Assembly: GCA_905233375.1 (NCBI GenBank)
Contig: CAJOEJ010000008.1
Coordinates: 1-64,000 of the forward strand
Origin: Paludibacteraceae bacterium
Lineage (GTDB): Bacteria > Bacteroidota > Bacteroidia > Bacteroidales > Paludibacteraceae
Reading direction: 5' to 3'
Length of the DNA stretch: 64,000 nt
The notes below the pieces were generated by a model. That model was not told where the DNA came from. It saw nothing but the letters and a program-made list of their open reading frames with translations, and made no database searches. Positions 42,513-51,084 of the stretch are shown here, piece by piece. A program made the position numbers and the translations under genes. Numbering within the stretch: position 1 is the stretch's first letter; every line of letters begins with the position of its first letter.

Positions 42513-43713
42513 GAAAATCAATTATACCTTCTGCGATGGTCGTTTTGGATTGCAAAGGCAATTCGAACGACTTTCCGTCGGCACTATAGATGGTTACGCA
42601 GTTGGTGTCGGTTCCGAAACCAGCACCCTCGTTGCGTAGCGAATTAAGGACGATAGCGTCCATATGTTTGCGCTCTAATTTGCGGAGCGCATTTTCTTTT
42701 TCATGCTCCGTCTCCAAGGCAAAACCGATCAGTTGCTGGTGTGCCTGTTTGCTTTCTCCCAACGCGCGGGCGATGTCCTTGGTGGTCGTCATGCGGAGAA
42801 GCATCTCCGTCTGACCATGCTGTTTCTTGATCTTCTCCCCGGCAGGCTCAGCAGGGGTGAAATCCGCCACGGCGGCGCATAGGATGGCTTTGTCCATCCG
42901 GGGCCATACTGCCGTACATACCGCGTACATCTCACGCGCGGACAAAGCGTCGATACGGTGGATGGTTCCGAACGGATCCAGCGGATGAATGCTCATTGAA
43001 CCGCATACAAGGGTCACCTCCGCCCCGCGGCGGGCACATGCGTGAGCTAACGCTACGCCCATCTTACCGGTGGAACGGTTGCTCACAAAGCGCACAGGAT
43101 CAATCGGTTCGACCGTGCCCCCTGCGGTAATGAGCACCTGCTGCCCCTGCATCGTCTTTGGCGTCAAAGCATGCTCGATGGCTTCTTGGATCACTTCGAC
43201 TTCCGGCATTCGGCCTTTGCCGCTCGTGCCGCAGGCTAACGGACCTTCAGCCGGTTCTACGATACGTATCCTCTCCCACGAACGCAATGTGCGGATGGCT
43301 TGCTGCGTCGCAGGACATTCCCACATCTTGTCGTTCATCGCCGGAACGAGCACAATAGGCTTGCGGGCGGCGCACGAACACAGCGTCGTCGTCAGAGCGT
43401 CGTCCGCGATGCCCGAAGCCATCTTGCCTAATACGTTCGCCGTCGCCGGAGCGACTACCATCATGTCACACCATTCCGGCAGAGAGATATGCTCCGTCGC
43501 ATGGGCGTTGATGGCGGCAAACACATCCGAATAGACGGGATGACCCGAGACTGTCTGTAACGTCAGTTCCGTTACAAACTCTAACGCGTGACGAGTGGTC
43601 GTCACGCGTACTTCTGCGCCCTCTTTGACGAGCGAGCGGATCAGCTCGGGGATTTTATAAGCGGCGATCCCGCCGCTTATTCCCACCAAAATGTGTTTGT
43701 CCCGCAAACTCAT
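42505..43713 (-). CDS. coaBC: Phosphopantothenoylcysteine decarboxylase / ligase
   Basis: 402 residues. Residues 1-185 are CoaC, the FMN decarboxylase (GISGGIAAYKIPELIRSLVK, ATEHISLPEW with the active histidine, VVAPATANVLGKMASGIADD, PAMNDKMWECPA). Residues 186-402 are CoaB, the ligase (LITAGGTVEPIDPVRFVSNR, STGKMGVALAHACARRGAEV, KAILCAAVADF). Together they make 4'-phosphopantetheine from phosphopantothenate and cysteine. Follows rpoZ and bamD in the conserved order. Confidence 0.96.
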   Translation of the reverse strand: MSLRDKHILVGISGGIAAYKIPELIRSLVKEGAEVRVTTTRHALEFVTELTLQTVSGHPVYSDVFAAINAHATEHISLPEWCDMMVVAPATANVLGKMASGIADDALTTTLCSCAARKPIVLVPAMNDKMWECPATQQAIRTLRSWERIRIVEPAEGPLACGTSGKGRMPEVEVIQEAIEHALTPKTMQGQQVLITAGGTVEPIDPVRFVSNRSTGKMGVALAHACARRGAEVTLVCGSMSIHPLDPFGTIHRIDALSAREMYAVCTAVWPRMDKAILCAAVADFTPAEPAGEKIKKQHGQTEMLLRMTTTKDIARALGESKQAHQQLIGFALETEHEKENALRKLERKHMDAIVLNSLRNEGAGFGTDTNCVTIYSADGKSFELPLQSKTTIAEGIIDFLI

Positions 43714-43716
43714 TTA

Positions 43717-44049
43717 TTATTTCAACGCCTCGTCGCGGTTGCCCGAACGATAAACGAGTTCGCCGTCGATGAACTCCTGCGTAGCCATCAGAGTCGGCTT
43801 TGGAAGACGCTCGTACTGGCGGCTGATCTCGATTTGCTCTTTGTTCTCGAACGTCTCTTCGAGGTTGTCCTGAGGAATAGAGAAGTCTTGCAGTTTGGCA
43901 TCCAACTCACGCTTGATACCTATGCTGATCTGGTTCGCGCGTTTGGCGATGATAGCGACCGTCTCATACACGTTGCCTACCGGCTCTGTCAACTGGTTGA
44001 TGTCACGTGTTACCGTGTTCTTTGGGGCTTTTGAACTTTTGTAATCCAT
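43717..44049 (-). CDS. rpoZ: RNA polymerase omega-like subunit (Bacteroidetes RpoZ)
   Basis: 110 residues from the ATG at 44049 (MDYKSSKAPKNTVTRDINQL). TGNVYETVAI-type sequence (EPVGNVYETVAIIAKRANQI) is the omega fold core, shared with eukaryotic RPB6; the remainder is lineage-specific. Position between bamD and coaBC is conserved in Bacteroidales and supports the call. A longer start at 44070 adds seven residues and is less likely, as related proteins begin with MDYK. Confidence 0.88.
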   Translation of the reverse strand: MDYKSSKAPKNTVTRDINQLTEPVGNVYETVAIIAKRANQISIGIKRELDAKLQDFSIPQDNLEETFENKEQIEISRQYERLPKPTLMATQEFIDGELVYRSGNRDEALK

Positions 44050-44081
44050 AATTATATCTTCAATTTTCAATTATCATTAAT

Positions 44082-44153
44082 TTCCTTTGTACTTTGTACT
44101 TTGTCCCTTGTACCTTGTCCCTTTGTCCCTTGTACCTTGTCCCTTTGTACCTT
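44082..44153. repeat. TTTGTACC/TTGTCCC micro-repeat between bamD and rpoZ
   Basis: The gap is almost entirely built of CTTTGTACTTTGTACTTTG, TCCCTTGTACCTTGTCCC and similar 7-12 bp words, about eight units. The reverse-complement words GTACAA and GGGACAA occur at 10922-10960 and 12296-12330. Confidence 0.7.
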
Positions 44154-44156
44154 CCT

Positions 44157-44960
44157 TCACTCTTTCGTGATTTTCTTCACCTGTACTAACATCTTGTCCG
44201 CTTCCTTGCGGTGCTTCGAACTGGGATACTCGGTGATAAAATTATAGTACTCGTCCTGCGTGTCGCGGGCACGCTCCATTTTCTTCTCCTCGATCGAATT
44301 GATCATCTGGGCGTATTTGGCTTGCAGGATGAGCCAGTTGAAATCCTCCTGGTACGAATTGCTCGGATAGTCTTTGAGCGCATTCTTTGCCACAATCTCG
44401 CAACTCAGGTAGTTGTTGCCCAAATACGTACCGAGGTTGTAATACAACTTGGCGCTCAGTAACTCCTTCAGCGCCAACTTGTCATACAACTCGCCCATCT
44501 CTTCGTACGCTTGCTCGGCGTACGGGCTCTCGGGATAGAGCTCCACGAAAACTGTAAACGCCTCTATCGCATTACGGGTCGTCGTCTGATCCAGACGCGC
44601 ATCGGGCGAATCCAGATACTGGCAATGACCTACCTGGAAATGCGCTTCGGTCGAGTACTTGCCTTTCGGGTAGTTGCGCACATATGCCTGATAGTACTCC
44701 GTTGCGGACTCATAGGCTTTCTGACCCATGTAACTGCGGGCAAGATAGGCTAAAATATCCTCCGAACGCTCCGTGCCTTTGTAGTACGAAGACACGTCGT
44801 CCAACAGGGTCTGGGACTTGACATACTGCTTGTCGTTGAAATAACGCAACGCCGCCTGGTATTTCTCCTCCGGATCGCGGGATTTCAACAATCGCTGGTA
44901 CTCGCCGCAACTCGTCAACAGGCACGCGAACAATAATATGATAAGTCCGTTTTTACGCAT
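44157..44960 (-). CDS. bamD: Outer-membrane assembly lipoprotein BamD
   Basis: 267 residues from the ATG at 44960. A lipoprotein signal ends in ACLLTSC, so the mature protein is anchored by the cysteine. TPR-like helices follow: EEKYQAALRYFNDKQYVKSQ, DILAYLARSYMGQKAYESAT, KGKYSTEAHFQVGHCQYL and later units. It works with BamA to insert barrel proteins. bamD-rpoZ-coaBC is a conserved Bacteroidetes block. Confidence 0.94.
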   Translation of the reverse strand: MRKNGLIILLFACLLTSCGEYQRLLKSRDPEEKYQAALRYFNDKQYVKSQTLLDDVSSYYKGTERSEDILAYLARSYMGQKAYESATEYYQAYVRNYPKGKYSTEAHFQVGHCQYLDSPDARLDQTTTRNAIEAFTVFVELYPESPYAEQAYEEMGELYDKLALKELLSAKLYYNLGTYLGNNYLSCEIVAKNALKDYPSNSYQEDFNWLILQAKYAQMINSIEEKKMERARDTQDEYYNFITEYPSSKHRKEADKMLVQVKKITKE

Positions 44961-44978
44961 TCTAATCAAAAAAGCCTG

Positions 44979-45009
44979 CAAAGATACTACAATTTTTTTA
45001 CATACGCAA
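44979..45009 (-). promoter_or_regulatory. Promoter of the bamD-rpoZ-coaBC operon
   Basis: Minus-strand TTGCGTATGT begins at 45009 and TATCTTTG spans 44986-44979, with 19 bases between. Confidence 0.75.
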
Positions 45010-45303
45010 ATATTTTTGTATTTTTTTTCGTTTTTCTTCGTTTTTGTAGCATAATTGTGCTATTTCTCCTTCATTCTCCCTTCTCACTCTTCGGTTTAGT
45101 CCTTGGCGATGTCCCGCCAAGAATTTCATTTTCCGGTCTACGTGACTTTCTCCGGTTTGACCGAGACAAAGCCGAGACGATGTCGAGACAGAGACGAGAC
45201 TAAGACGGGATCAATCCGACGGTCACTCGAACGCAACACCTGATCTCACTATAGGCATAAGCACGCCAAACAATAGTGAAATCGATAAAAATACAATTTT
45301 TAT
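45010..45303. other. Gene-free stretch with two inverted repeats and a GAGAC-rich segment
   Basis: Between divergent promoters there is no gene. TAGCA/TGCTA (45046-45061) is a short palindrome. CTTGGCG at 45101-45107 and CGCCAAG at 45114-45120 form a perfect 7-bp stem with a 6-base loop. At 45160-45210 GAGAC recurs six times in close order (CCGAGACAAAGCCGAGACG and onward), similar to the GAGAC-rich piece coding in valS. A small RNA is possible but not supported by a promoter or a terminator I can see. Confidence 0.5.
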
Positions 45304-45334
45304 TTGCTCATATCAAAAAAAAATTGTAACTTTG
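45304..45334 (+). promoter_or_regulatory. Promoter of the barrel-tamB operon
   Basis: TTGCTCATATC begins at 45304 and TAACTTTG spans 45327-45334, with 19 bases between. Confidence 0.75.
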
Positions 45335-45363
45335 CACCCTGGATGCATAGTAGTATGTCCTAT

Positions 45364-46218
45364 ATGAACCGTATTATGATGTTAAAGAAATATTTTCTTG
45401 CCGGCTTGGCTTTATTCGGTACTGTTGCGATGATGGCACAGAGTGATGACCATATTGCGGAAGGCTTGGCTTCGGTGGCTACGATCGCCGCCGAGACGCG
45501 GACGATAGACACCCCACAGGACACTACCGATGTGTTGCTCGCAAACGATTCGCTTCCTGAATGGAAAAAGAAACTCTATTACGGGTATAATTTTGACATC
45601 TATTTCCACCACGACTCGCGTGCCAGCCGCAAGGAGAACGGATGGTCGTTTGCCTTGGAACCTGAACTCGGATGGCGGCTCAAAGAGAGGCTGTATCTCG
45701 GATTCCGCTTCGGGGGCAGCTATCAGGACTCGTACAACACCTATTACTATGAGGCACTTGACGGAAGCAAGGTGTCGGAGGAGTTGCGCGTTCAATTGGG
45801 CACGTGGAATGTCACGCCTTATGTCCGTTACCGTCTCAAGACGCTCTTTGACGGCAAGGTGGGTATCTGGCTCGAAGCGCATTTGTACGCAGGAATGGAG
45901 TTTCCGCGAGTGGCGGACGGAGTCGTTGCCGGAACGGACTATGACGGGCTGAGACACAGTATAATCTATGGCGCGCAGGTATCGCCTGTCGTCACCTATC
46001 AGTTCAGCCGCAAGCGTTCGTTCCAGATCTTCTTTTCCATTCTGTCGGCGGGCTATAGCGGTACTACCTTCTGCAAGGTGGATCCGGCAACCGGTAAGCG
46101 CTATAATGAATACACCAACGATGTCATAATCTTCTCCGGCAAGTTGCGCAACTTGGTTGCCAACCAGTTCACGCCAGGATTATACGGTCTCAAATTCGGT
46201 ATCCAGAAGAGCTTTTGA
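45364..46218 (+). CDS. Outer-membrane barrel-like secreted protein
   Basis: About 284 residues from the ATG at 45364 (MNRIMMLKKYFLAGLALFGT), with a signal peptide ending near MMAQ. An acidic linker precedes beta-rich sequence with alternating aromatic residues (LYYGYNFDIYFHHDSR, WSFALEPELGWRLKERLYLG, TPGLYGLKFGIQKSF) and an aromatic C-terminus, fitting an outer-membrane barrel. No family recognised. Several in-frame ATGs exist from 45343; the earliest lie within ten bases of the expected transcription start. It shares one base with the TamB-fusion start (TGATG), so the two proteins are probably made together. Confidence 0.65.
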   Translation: MNRIMMLKKYFLAGLALFGTVAMMAQSDDHIAEGLASVATIAAETRTIDTPQDTTDVLLANDSLPEWKKKLYYGYNFDIYFHHDSRASRKENGWSFALEPELGWRLKERLYLGFRFGGSYQDSYNTYYYEALDGSKVSEELRVQLGTWNVTPYVRYRLKTLFDGKVGIWLEAHLYAGMEFPRVADGVVAGTDYDGLRHSIIYGAQVSPVVTYQFSRKRSFQIFFSILSAGYSGTTFCKVDPATGKRYNEYTNDVIIFSGKLRNLVANQFTPGLYGLKFGIQKSF

Positions 46219-49200
46219 TGAGATATAAGTCCCTGTTTTGGAAAGTTCCCCTTGCTGTAGCCGGCATCGTATTGGGAGTGTTGCTGTTACTGTTGGTGGC
46301 AGTAACATGTGTCCTCTATGTACCTTCCTTACAGACGGCGGTGGTGGAGAAAGGCCTGGTCATCGCACGAGAAAAGACAGACATGGATATGGATTTGGGG
46401 GACTTGTCGTTGCTGCTGGGCGATTCGTTACCTCCTCAGAATCAGGATAGTTTTCCTGTCTTTATCCGCCTTTCGCCTTGGACGCTCTACCGCGCATACA
46501 AAAGCGAAACGGATCTGCCTTTGCTACTGGACATAGACAGCCTTTATATCGGTCATCGCGGGCAGGACACCTTGGTGTATGTGCATTCCTTGCGTCTTTG
46601 GGCTAAACTTCTGACGTCTGAACTGGCTGCCAATGACACGGCGCAGCAACAAAGTACCTTGACCGATATCCCGATAGCCGTAAACCGTCTCCTGCTGGAT
46701 CGGACCACCTTCCACTCCGATAGCCTCATAGAGGCGGTGGGTATTGATGCCTTGGTCGGTCATCTGGACGTCTCCAGCCCCGAACTCATTATCGCGAAAG
46801 GGCAGTATCCCCTGCATGGCTTGCGTTTGTACGATGCCTACGTCGGTATAGACCTGCGCTCTACCGCCGAAGACACTGTGCCGGATCCCGTGGACACGGT
46901 GCCTATGCTCATGGCGTTTGAGGTCCCGGATGGCGAAATGCGCAATATGCATTTTGCCCTCACTCCGTTAGGGCTGCATGTGCGTGCCGGGCGCCTGGCT
47001 ACAAATGTGCAGGCGGATGTGGGCAATAACCTCTATGACGCACGTCGTCTGGAGGCGGGAGGCACGTCCCTGACGATAGGGGAGCTGTACCTGCCGTTTG
47101 ATACGCTCTACGGAGATGCATGTGTCGATCTGAACAGCCAGCTTATTACCAGCCGCGGGCTGCATGCACGTTCCGACGAGTTGGGCGCAAAAGCGTATCT
47201 TGCTACTACTGAAATGAACTTGGAGACCATGCGGGTCGATGTCATGGGCGATGCCGATTTCCGGGGATCCAAAGCGCGGCTGAGAGGCTGTTACGACATT
47301 GACGATGAAGCCTACGACCTGCATGTGGATGTGGATAAAGTGAATCTGGCACCTTTCCTGCAGGATAACACACGTGTCATCGTGGCGGGGCAGATAGATG
47401 CCGAGGGAAAGGGACTGAACCCCGACTCACGTGCGATGCGTTCAAGAGTGAAAATGCACCTGACCGATGCCATATACGACAATATCGATGTGTCCGGTAT
47501 GAGACTCGATGCCGCTTTGGAAAACCGCGCTGTGGAAGGATCCTTGCATCTGCCCTTTGCCATGAACGCAGACAGTATGCAGGTGTTGGCGCAGACAGAA
47601 CACATGTTCCGCGTAAAGGATTTTATGACGATAGACCGGATAGGCATAGACTATCGTACCGAGATGCATAATGTTAAAGCGCACGTGGCAGGCGAAGACT
47701 TCCGGGCGCAGAACCTCAATATGCACTTCGCAACGGATTCCGCCACCTCGCTCGACTTGGAGACAGAAGGACTCTCCGTTGATGTGGCATCTCCTATGCA
47801 CGTGCTCAAACTGGTGGAGCATATACAACCCTTGTTGGCTGCGGTTAGCGACTCCTCTGTCATCACGCCGATTACTTCTCTTGCTGACTTGACCAAACTG
47901 GACACCCTGCGTCATCTGATTCCCGACCTCAAGGCAAATATCGCTCTCCGTCATGGTAGTCCTGTGCAGCATCTTATCGAAAAGCAGGGGCTGGACATCA
48001 ACGAGGTAGCTTTGTCCCTCTCGTCCGATAGTGCCCGCACGGACGTGACGCTCAATGCCTCTGTCCCGGAGAGTGCAAATCAGGCGGATTCGTCATCCGT
48101 GCTTCGTATTCCTGCCGCAAAGGCTTCCCTGCGGATCCGGATGCAGGAAGGAACGACCCTCGCTTCCCTTTCCGCTGACAGCAAACTGACGGATGGCGCA
48201 ATGTCGTTGCACGGACTCAAAACAGATGCGGACATATGGCTCGATCTGGAGCGGAAAGGAAACGACTTGAATGGAACCGGCTGTCTGACGATGGACGACC
48301 TGACCTTCGGGGAGATGGATTTGGGGAGCCGCATGGTCAATTTGTCTCTCGCGCGTTCTGACAATTATACGAACGCCTTGCGCGCGGATGTGCAGATGGA
48401 TGATATCCCCTTGGAACTGGCGGATAGCATCATCAAGATGGCGGACTTGGATCTGAAAGGTATCATACGGGCGCAAGCCACAATAGACGGCTTGCCGGAA
48501 CAGATAGACCTCTCTGCGGAAGTCTTGCCGCTCAAAGTAGCCGCCTTGTACAAACCCTACAACGTTCAACTCGGTTTGGGGGAGACGCCGATAGTAATGA
48601 AGCATAACAAGGTGGACTTCAACGGGTTGCCTATTTACGGAGCGGATAGCACGTTTATTGCGCTGACAGGAGGATTAGACCTCAATAGTATGCGCCTGGA
48701 CATCACCATCGAGGCGGATAGTTTCGCGCCGGCGAAACTGGAGAAGAATGGTCCTATTCCTGTCTATGGCGACTTGGCTACCGATATCCGCGGAACCGTG
48801 ACAGGTCCCTTGGACAGCATCGTCGCCGATGTCGATGTCACGGTTCTGCCCACGACGGACATTACCTATCCCATAGACAAGAAGAACCTCGCGCAGGTCA
48901 AGCCGCGCGGAACGGTTAACGTGCGTTACGGCACAGCGGAAGGGGAACTCAACCTTGGAGGACAACTCAACGTCGATGACGGTTTCATCCGCTATTCGCC
49001 CAAAGCGTATCCTATCATGCCTTTCCATGTGGACTCAGGTAGTCGCGTGACATTCAACGGATCTGTCGGTCAGACCCTTCTGGATGTCTCCGCGTCGCAG
49101 AAAGTGAAAGCGGACGTGGAGTCCCAGGACGAAGAGACGCGCCGCGTGGACTTCCGCACGGGTGTGCGGGTGAATGGGGTAGTGGACTCCATTGGACTCA

Positions 49201-51062
49201 GTTCAATAGGTTTCTTCCTCGAAGCACCCGACGACGAGACCATTACCCGGGAACTTGCATCGGTGGACGAAGAGACACGCGAAGGGCTGGCTGCCACCCT
49301 CCTGGCTACCGGCATGTACGTCGGAGAAAGCAACGTGGCGGCGCAGCGCGGTGGATATGCACTCTCGTCCATCATCAACAGCCGCCTGAATGCAGCCATG
49401 GCGAATTCCAAAATGGGCAAGTTTGTGGATATAGATCTCAGTACTGCCCAGACGGAGCATATCGGCGGTACGACCAACGACATGAATATCGCCATTAGCA
49501 AGTCGTTCTTCAATGACCGTTTCCGTATAACCGTCGGTTCCACCTTGACCGATAACCCCGAGGTCAACAAGACCAGCGGTTTGCTCAGCAACCTCTCTGC
49601 CGATTACAAACTGACCAAAGAGGGGAATGTGTCGCTCCGCGCCTTTGCACAGCGCGATTATAACAATATCCTCGAAGGAGATCTGTTCAAATACGGTATC
49701 GGCGTACGTGCCAAGAAAGAATGGCACAAATCGTCCAGAACCTACGGGCTGTCTGCCGATGCGGATATCGCGTGGCGGTCGAACAATAGTCTCGGACCCA
49801 ACTTGACTCTGACCCATTCCATTAAAAACCTCTTGGGCAAAGGCGAGACGTTCTCCGTCAAGGGGAATAGCGCTTATTATTGGGCGTTACGGAACCGCCA
49901 CCCGGGCGATCCCAAGAAAACGGATACCTATAAACTCGGTGTCAATACGGCGCTGGTCTTCCCCTATCTCCATTGGGTCGGGGACAACAACCCGGATGGT
50001 GACACACGCTATATGCTGGGCTATCAGTATGAGAATATCGCTGGCGGATACGGTGTGCATAAGGTGTCGGGCTCGTTCACCTATTTTATCAAGTCCTCGC
50101 CCTATATCACACATGCCTTCACGCCTTTCTCGCTCTCTGTAGTGCGTGTCAAAGCGGAGTCGGATAGCCTCATGAACAAGGCGGCGGAGTACCCCCAACT
50201 CATGAAAGTGCTGGCGAGTCCCGAGTTCGTACCTTCTGTCGGTTACACCTTTACCTACAGCGACTATCGCGCCAAAAGGGCGGTCAATACCATGTTCGAG
50301 GTGGGTGTCAAGGAGTCGGGAAACCTCATCAACGCCATTTATTGCCTGTTTGGATACAAATGGAATGATACGGACAAACCGCTGGGTTCTATCACCTTCA
50401 ACCAGTTTGTCAAACTGAACGCCGAATTGCGTAACAAGTTCAATATCACGGATCGTGTATGCATCGCTACGCGCTTGTTTGCCGGAGCGAACATACCGCT
50501 GGGCAACTCGGTCGAATCGCCTCTCTCCGAAGCCTTCTATGCCGGAGGACCTAACGGAATGAGGGCGTGCTCGCCTTATGCCTACGGACCCGGTAACTTC
50601 TATTCCGACAAATACAACCAGAACTTCTTCCATGCAGGGGATATAAAACTGGAGGCGAACTTCGAATTGCGCTTCCCCATTGTATGGAAACTGTATGGAG
50701 CTGCTTTCCTCGATGCGGGAAACGTGTGGAACTGGTATAGTACCGCGGACTTGTTTAAAGCTGCAGGGATAACGGATTATATGGAGAAACTGCAACTGCG
50801 CGAGGAACTGTATGACGGCATTATGAACAATCCGGATTTTGCACGGCAGATAGCCTTGGGCACCGGAGCCGGCTTGCGGCTCGACCTGGACGGTTTGGTA
50901 ATACGCCTCGATCTGGGTGTCGCCATACATGCGCCTTTCCTCAACTATAAGTACACCAAGGAGTGGAAACCCGACACCTCGCAGCCTATAAACACTTATT
51001 TCAATATCCCCTCCGCGTTGGACGCCATGCGGCTCAATTTCGGTATAGGATATCCGTTCTGA
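46218..51062 (+). CDS. TamB fused to an Omp85/TamA-type outer-membrane barrel
   Basis: 1,614 residues in one uninterrupted frame. Residues 12-36 are an inner-membrane anchor (VPLAVAGIVLGVLLLLLVAV); residues 40-1,050 are long beta-rich AsmA/TamB-type repeats; residues 1,060-1,170 hold the TamB C-terminal domain (ISKSFFNDRFRITVGSTLTD, SADYKLTKEGNVSLRAFAQR). After this come about 440 residues that read as an Omp85 barrel: LTLTHSIKNLLGKGETFSV, FYAGGPNGMRACSPYAYGPG (the position of the VRGF motif, here MRAC) and LEANFELRFPI, GAAFLDAGNVWN. No POTRA domain is seen. TamA and TamB are separate proteins elsewhere, so one chain would span both membranes. Start ATG overlaps the previous stop. Confidence 0.85.
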   Translation: MRYKSLFWKVPLAVAGIVLGVLLLLLVAVTCVLYVPSLQTAVVEKGLVIAREKTDMDMDLGDLSLLLGDSLPPQNQDSFPVFIRLSPWTLYRAYKSETDLPLLLDIDSLYIGHRGQDTLVYVHSLRLWAKLLTSELAANDTAQQQSTLTDIPIAVNRLLLDRTTFHSDSLIEAVGIDALVGHLDVSSPELIIAKGQYPLHGLRLYDAYVGIDLRSTAEDTVPDPVDTVPMLMAFEVPDGEMRNMHFALTPLGLHVRAGRLATNVQADVGNNLYDARRLEAGGTSLTIGELYLPFDTLYGDACVDLNSQLITSRGLHARSDELGAKAYLATTEMNLETMRVDVMGDADFRGSKARLRGCYDIDDEAYDLHVDVDKVNLAPFLQDNTRVIVAGQIDAEGKGLNPDSRAMRSRVKMHLTDAIYDNIDVSGMRLDAALENRAVEGSLHLPFAMNADSMQVLAQTEHMFRVKDFMTIDRIGIDYRTEMHNVKAHVAGEDFRAQNLNMHFATDSATSLDLETEGLSVDVASPMHVLKLVEHIQPLLAAVSDSSVITPITSLADLTKLDTLRHLIPDLKANIALRHGSPVQHLIEKQGLDINEVALSLSSDSARTDVTLNASVPESANQADSSSVLRIPAAKASLRIRMQEGTTLASLSADSKLTDGAMSLHGLKTDADIWLDLERKGNDLNGTGCLTMDDLTFGEMDLGSRMVNLSLARSDNYTNALRADVQMDDIPLELADSIIKMADLDLKGIIRAQATIDGLPEQIDLSAEVLPLKVAALYKPYNVQLGLGETPIVMKHNKVDFNGLPIYGADSTFIALTGGLDLNSMRLDITIEADSFAPAKLEKNGPIPVYGDLATDIRGTVTGPLDSIVADVDVTVLPTTDITYPIDKKNLAQVKPRGTVNVRYGTAEGELNLGGQLNVDDGFIRYSPKAYPIMPFHVDSGSRVTFNGSVGQTLLDVSASQKVKADVESQDEETRRVDFRTGVRVNGVVDSIGLSSIGFFLEAPDDETITRELASVDEETREGLAATLLATGMYVGESNVAAQRGGYALSSIINSRLNAAMANSKMGKFVDIDLSTAQTEHIGGTTNDMNIAISKSFFNDRFRITVGSTLTDNPEVNKTSGLLSNLSADYKLTKEGNVSLRAFAQRDYNNILEGDLFKYGIGVRAKKEWHKSSRTYGLSADADIAWRSNNSLGPNLTLTHSIKNLLGKGETFSVKGNSAYYWALRNRHPGDPKKTDTYKLGVNTALVFPYLHWVGDNNPDGDTRYMLGYQYENIAGGYGVHKVSGSFTYFIKSSPYITHAFTPFSLSVVRVKAESDSLMNKAAEYPQLMKVLASPEFVPSVGYTFTYSDYRAKRAVNTMFEVGVKESGNLINAIYCLFGYKWNDTDKPLGSITFNQFVKLNAELRNKFNITDRVCIATRLFAGANIPLGNSVESPLSEAFYAGGPNGMRACSPYAYGPGNFYSDKYNQNFFHAGDIKLEANFELRFPIVWKLYGAAFLDAGNVWNWYSTADLFKAAGITDYMEKLQLREELYDGIMNNPDFARQIALGTGAGLRLDLDGLVIRLDLGVAIHAPFLNYKYTKEWKPDTSQPINTYFNIPSALDAMRLNFGIGYPF

Positions 51063-51084
51063 CATAATTGATAAAAAATAATAT

